A stretch of 64,000 nt of DNA, taken from NCBI GenBank assembly GCA_905181635.1, contig CAJIYM010000004.1, positions 142,264 through 206,263 of the forward strand, in the 5' to 3' direction. Positions within the stretch are counted from its first letter, which is position 1. Each line of letters opens with the position of its first letter. Under the pieces are notes generated by a model that searched no databases, was not told the origin of the DNA, and saw only the letters and a list, made by a program, of their open reading frames with translations. Of the stretch, positions 61,594 through 64,000 are shown one piece after another. This DNA is from an uncultured Flavobacteriales bacterium. GTDB taxonomy: Bacteria; Bacteroidota; Bacteroidia; Flavobacteriales; BACL11. The position numbers were made by a program, and so were the translations under genes.

Positions 61594-62893
61594 TGCTAAC
61601 TTTTAAGCGTTTAATTCGTCTTACATCAGCAGATTCAACCAACAATGTATAAGGAGGAATCCTACAACTTTCTCCTATCTTTAATATTCTTCCTTCTATT
61701 TCAAGTACTAATCCTGCCAAAGAGTCTGATTCACCTTTAATTTCCTCAAAATAATCGATTTCTCCTTTCACTACTTTGAGGAAATCATTTAATGAAATTT
61801 TTCCCTCAAAAACAAAACTATTATCATCTAGTTTAGAATAGATGTTCTCTTCCTCATCAAATTCATCATTTATTTCCCCAACAATTTCTTCTAAAACATC
61901 TTCTAAAGTTACAATTCCTGACGTACCTCCATACTCGTCAACCACAATAGCAATATGATTTTTCTTAAGCTGGAATTCTTTTAGTAAGTCATTAATCATT
62001 TTTGTTTCTGGAACATAATAAGGTATCCTACATAATTTCACCCAATCAAAATCATCATTTTCATCTAAGAAAGGAATTAAATCCTTAATATATAGTATTC
62101 CTAATACAGCATCAAACTGAACTTTATATACAGGTATACGAGAAAAACCTGAAGATATAACAAGCTGAAGCACTTCTTTGAATTTTGTTTTATGTTCAAT
62201 TGCTAACACATCAACTCTTGATTTCATTATTTCTTTAACATCCGTGTTTCCAAACTCAACAACAGATCTTAATATTCTTCTTTCATCTTCCTTACTTTCG
62301 TGCTCAGTAATATCCAAAGCTTTAGTTATTTCCTCAAAAGAAACCTCAGTTTGTCTTTGAGCTAAGCGCTTATCAATAAAATCAGTGAATGAAACCAGTA
62401 AATAACTAAGAGGAGAAAATAATTTTTGCAAAAATAATAATGGCTTTACCATATTTAACGAAAATTCTTTTGCTTTCTGATTCGCATACACCTTAGGTGT
62501 AATTTCACCAAAAAGCACTAATAAAGCAGTAATAATTACAACTTGAAAAATAAATTCTAAAGAAGATCCATCAGGGAAAGTAAATGCCAATGAAGTAAGA
62601 TTTGCTGAGAAGATTACAATTGCAACATTAATAAAATTATTAACTATTAAAATAGTTGCTAAAAGTTTATTTGGTTTTTTTAATAAAGTAATAATCTCAC
62701 TATTTTCCTTTTCCAAGTCATCCAATTCGCTAGCACTTAAAGAAAAATAAGCAACTTCAGCACCTGAAATGAATGCAGAACAAACAATTAATAATAACAC
62801 AAAAAATAAGCTACTAAGCACTTCTAGATTAAAAAAATGAAGCTCTACGAGGCTGAAAATTGATAAAAATATAGGGACGGGAATCTCTTCCAA
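61580..62893 (-). CDS. gldE: Gliding motility protein GldE (CNNM/CBS/CorC family)
   Basis: A 437-residue inner-membrane protein with a CNNM (DUF21) domain (to ~210, starting FISGAEVAYFSLS), a CBS pair (~215-340, with IMKSRVDVLAI and VVDEYGGTSGIVTLEDVLEE) and a CorC_HlyC C-terminal domain. Its place between ssb and gldD is the standard gld context in Flavobacteriia, which separates it from the other paralogue in this window. GldE is needed for gliding in F. johnsoniae; its transport role is not settled. Confidence 0.92.
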   Translation of the reverse strand: MEEIPVPIFLSIFSLVELHFFNLEVLSSLFFVLLLIVCSAFISGAEVAYFSLSASELDDLEKENSEIITLLKKPNKLLATILIVNNFINVAIVIFSANLTSLAFTFPDGSSLEFIFQVVIITALLVLFGEITPKVYANQKAKEFSLNMVKPLLFLQKLFSPLSYLLVSFTDFIDKRLAQRQTEVSFEEITKALDITEHESKEDERRILRSVVEFGNTDVKEIMKSRVDVLAIEHKTKFKEVLQLVISSGFSRIPVYKVQFDAVLGILYIKDLIPFLDENDDFDWVKLCRIPYYVPETKMINDLLKEFQLKKNHIAIVVDEYGGTSGIVTLEDVLEEIVGEINDEFDEEENIYSKLDDNSFVFEGKISLNDFLKVVKGEIDYFEEIKGESDSLAGLVLEIEGRILKIGESCRIPPYTLLVESADVRRIKRLKVSIDED

Positions 62894-62908
62894 AATAGAA
62901 TTATTTAA

Positions 62909-63310
62909 TTAAAATGGTAAGTCATCTGATTTATCATTAGAAGATGAAGAAGATAACGAAGGAGAGTCATCTTGAGATTGCCTACCACCAAGCATGGTCA
63001 TATTATCAGCCAATATTTCAGTATTATATCTTGTTTTACCATCTTTATCTTCCCACTTACTTGTTTTGATTTTTCCTTCAATATAAACACTTGCTCCTTT
63101 CTTTAAGTATTTTTCAGCCACTTCAGCCAACCCTCTCCATAAAACTATGTTGTGCCACTCAGTTTGACTCACACGCTCACCTTCCTTATTCTTGTAATTT
63201 TCTGTTGTTGCTAAGGAAAAATTTGCAACAGCAACTCCATTATCTAGATATCGTACTTCAGGATCCTTTCCTAAATTCCCCAATAATATAACTTTATTAA
63301 CTCCTGCCAT
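62909..63310 (-). CDS. ssb: Single-stranded DNA-binding protein
   Basis: Coats single-stranded DNA in replication and repair. The 133 residues comprise an OB fold ([20 protein letters not shown] to ADNMTMLGG), a short Ser/Asp linker and the acidic tip SDDLPF that recruits partner proteins. It lies 15 bases before gldE, and a promoter element lies at 63340-63347. Confidence 0.97.
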   Translation of the reverse strand: MAGVNKVILLGNLGKDPEVRYLDNGVAVANFSLATTENYKNKEGERVSQTEWHNIVLWRGLAEVAEKYLKKGASVYIEGKIKTSKWEDKDGKTRYNTEILADNMTMLGGRQSQDDSPSLSSSSSNDKSDDLPF

Positions 63311-63339
63311 GACTATAATTTTTTATTTAGAATCTTAAA

Positions 63340-63347
63340 CAAATATA
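63340..63347 (-). promoter_or_regulatory. -7 promoter element for ssb-gldE-gldD
   Basis: On the minus strand this reads TATATTTG, an exact TAnnTTTG match 30 bases before the ssb ATG, in the 44-base gap after mutY. Confidence 0.48.
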
Positions 63348-63354
63348 TACAATT

Positions 63355-63999
63355 CTACACTAATTTTATAGTCTCAAAATATTTTTCTGTTAGTCGAGAA
63401 ACAGGAAGTTCTAATAATCTATTTTTAGAAATAAGTTCATACTCTTCCAATTCAACTCCAGTTGCTTTTATTCGCCAAAACTGAGCATGGATTTTTTGAT
63501 GAGAAAGAACATGAATGAACTCACAAGAAACGGACTTAATATTAAAAGTTGAATTTAAAAATATCTTTAGCCAATCATTAGATTTCATAACTTGCTTCTC
63601 GTCCATTTTTTTCATAAATTCTAAAAAAGGGAATTCATAAAGACCAGTCCAAATCCCTGATTTTCTTTTACCAAAAAAAATATTATCTTTTTGTTCAATT
63701 AACAAATAGTATAAAAACCTATCATTAACTTTAACCTTTTTTGATTTTACTGGTAATTGCGCAACGGAATTAGTAGAATAAGCAACACAAGAATCCTGCA
63801 AATGACAACTTGAGCAGTGAGGAGATTTTGGTTTACATATTATAGCGCCAAATTCCATAATTGCTTGATTGTAAATGGCTGCTTTTTTTTCAATAAGCAA
63901 TTCTTGTGCTAATTTCTGAAACTGCTTTTTGCCGGCTGAGATGTCAAAAGGGATACTTACACCAAAGACTCTACTTAAAACACGAATAACATTCCCGTC
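63355..63999 (-). CDS. mutY: Adenine DNA glycosylase MutY, C-terminal part (5' end outside window)
   Basis: Removes A mispaired with 8-oxoG. The frame stays open to the window edge, reading DGNVIRVLSRVFGV at the edge, the MutY equivalent of the catalytic-Asp region's follow-on helix. The [4Fe-4S] cluster loop follows the exact spacing C-x6-C-x2-C-x5-C (CKPKSPHCSSCHLQDSC). The C-terminal NUDIX-like domain that reads 8-oxoG runs from about FLYYLLIEQKDNIFFGKR to the stop. The first part of the gene lies beyond 64000. Gene order mutY-ssb-gldE-gldD is typical of Flavobacteriia. Confidence 0.93.
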   Translation of the reverse strand, partial: DGNVIRVLSRVFGVSIPFDISAGKKQFQKLAQELLIEKKAAIYNQAIMEFGAIICKPKSPHCSSCHLQDSCVAYSTNSVAQLPVKSKKVKVNDRFLYYLLIEQKDNIFFGKRKSGIWTGLYEFPFLEFMKKMDEKQVMKSNDWLKIFLNSTFNIKSVSCEFIHVLSHQKIHAQFWRIKATGVELEEYELISKNRLLELPVSRLTEKYFETIKLV

Positions 64000-64000
64000 A

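Overview
The window is from a low-GC member of the Bacteroidota, most like a gliding, probably aquatic Flavobacteriales. The evidence is: gldD and gldE in the order mutY-ssb-gldE-gldD; secreted proteins with type IX secretion (T9SS) C-terminal sorting tails; the purH-mreBCD-PBP2-rodA and coaX-OMP-TPR-lptC-CNNM-ppiD gene orders seen across this phylum; and start regions without Shine-Dalgarno sequences but with the phylum's TAnnTTTG promoter element close upstream. Coding density is very high. No gene-free stretch exceeds about 180 bases, apart from a ~160 bp purH upstream region and a 150 bp rplU upstream region. No rRNA, IS element, prophage or CRISPR array was seen. There is one tRNA (Phe, GAA).

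Layout. 1-8.1 kb: the end of a D-2-hydroxyacid dehydrogenase, an unusual cysteine-containing TIM-barrel-like protein, aspartate kinase, PPi-dependent phosphofructokinase and mfd. 8.3-15.2 kb: purH and the cell-shape/elongasome genes mreB, mreC, mreD, PBP2 and rodA. 15.3-22.5 kb (minus strand): an envelope-biogenesis operon, coaX to ppiD. 22.6 kb: tRNA-Phe. 22.8-26.8 kb: two paralogous T9SS-secreted proteins. 26.9-31.8 kb: gcvP and a DEAD-box helicase with a 21-bp tandem repeat.

31.8-52.0 kb is the notable region: a sulfated-glycan biosynthesis locus. One tightly packed minus-strand gene train (often overlapping by 1-14 bp) runs from a deoC-like aldolase and cysQ through a Wzx flippase, three tandem sulfotransferases, a Wzy-like polymerase, a nucleotide-sugar epimerase, a secreted glycosidase-like protein, a fourth sulfotransferase, an acyltransferase, GT2 and GT4 glycosyltransferases, gmhA, gmhB, a WecA-like initiating transferase, a Wzi/RemB-like outer-membrane barrel and tsaB. 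Divergent from it is cysC-cysD-cysN, which makes PAPS. No sulfate-reducing cysH/cysI/cysJ lies alongside. The reading offered here is that cysDNC make the sulfate donor, the four sulfotransferases decorate a lipid-linked glycan, cysQ clears the PAP by-product, and Wzx/Wzy/Wzi handle export, polymerisation and surface assembly. The product structure is unknown.

52-64 kb returns to housekeeping: a small zinc-ribbon protein; serS with a TPR protein, DUF4286 and an MFS transporter; rplU-rpmA; a secreted M43 metalloprotease; an EamA transporter; heme A synthase; then gldD, gldE, ssb and the edge-truncated mutY. All function calls come from reading motifs, lengths and context; no database search was run.
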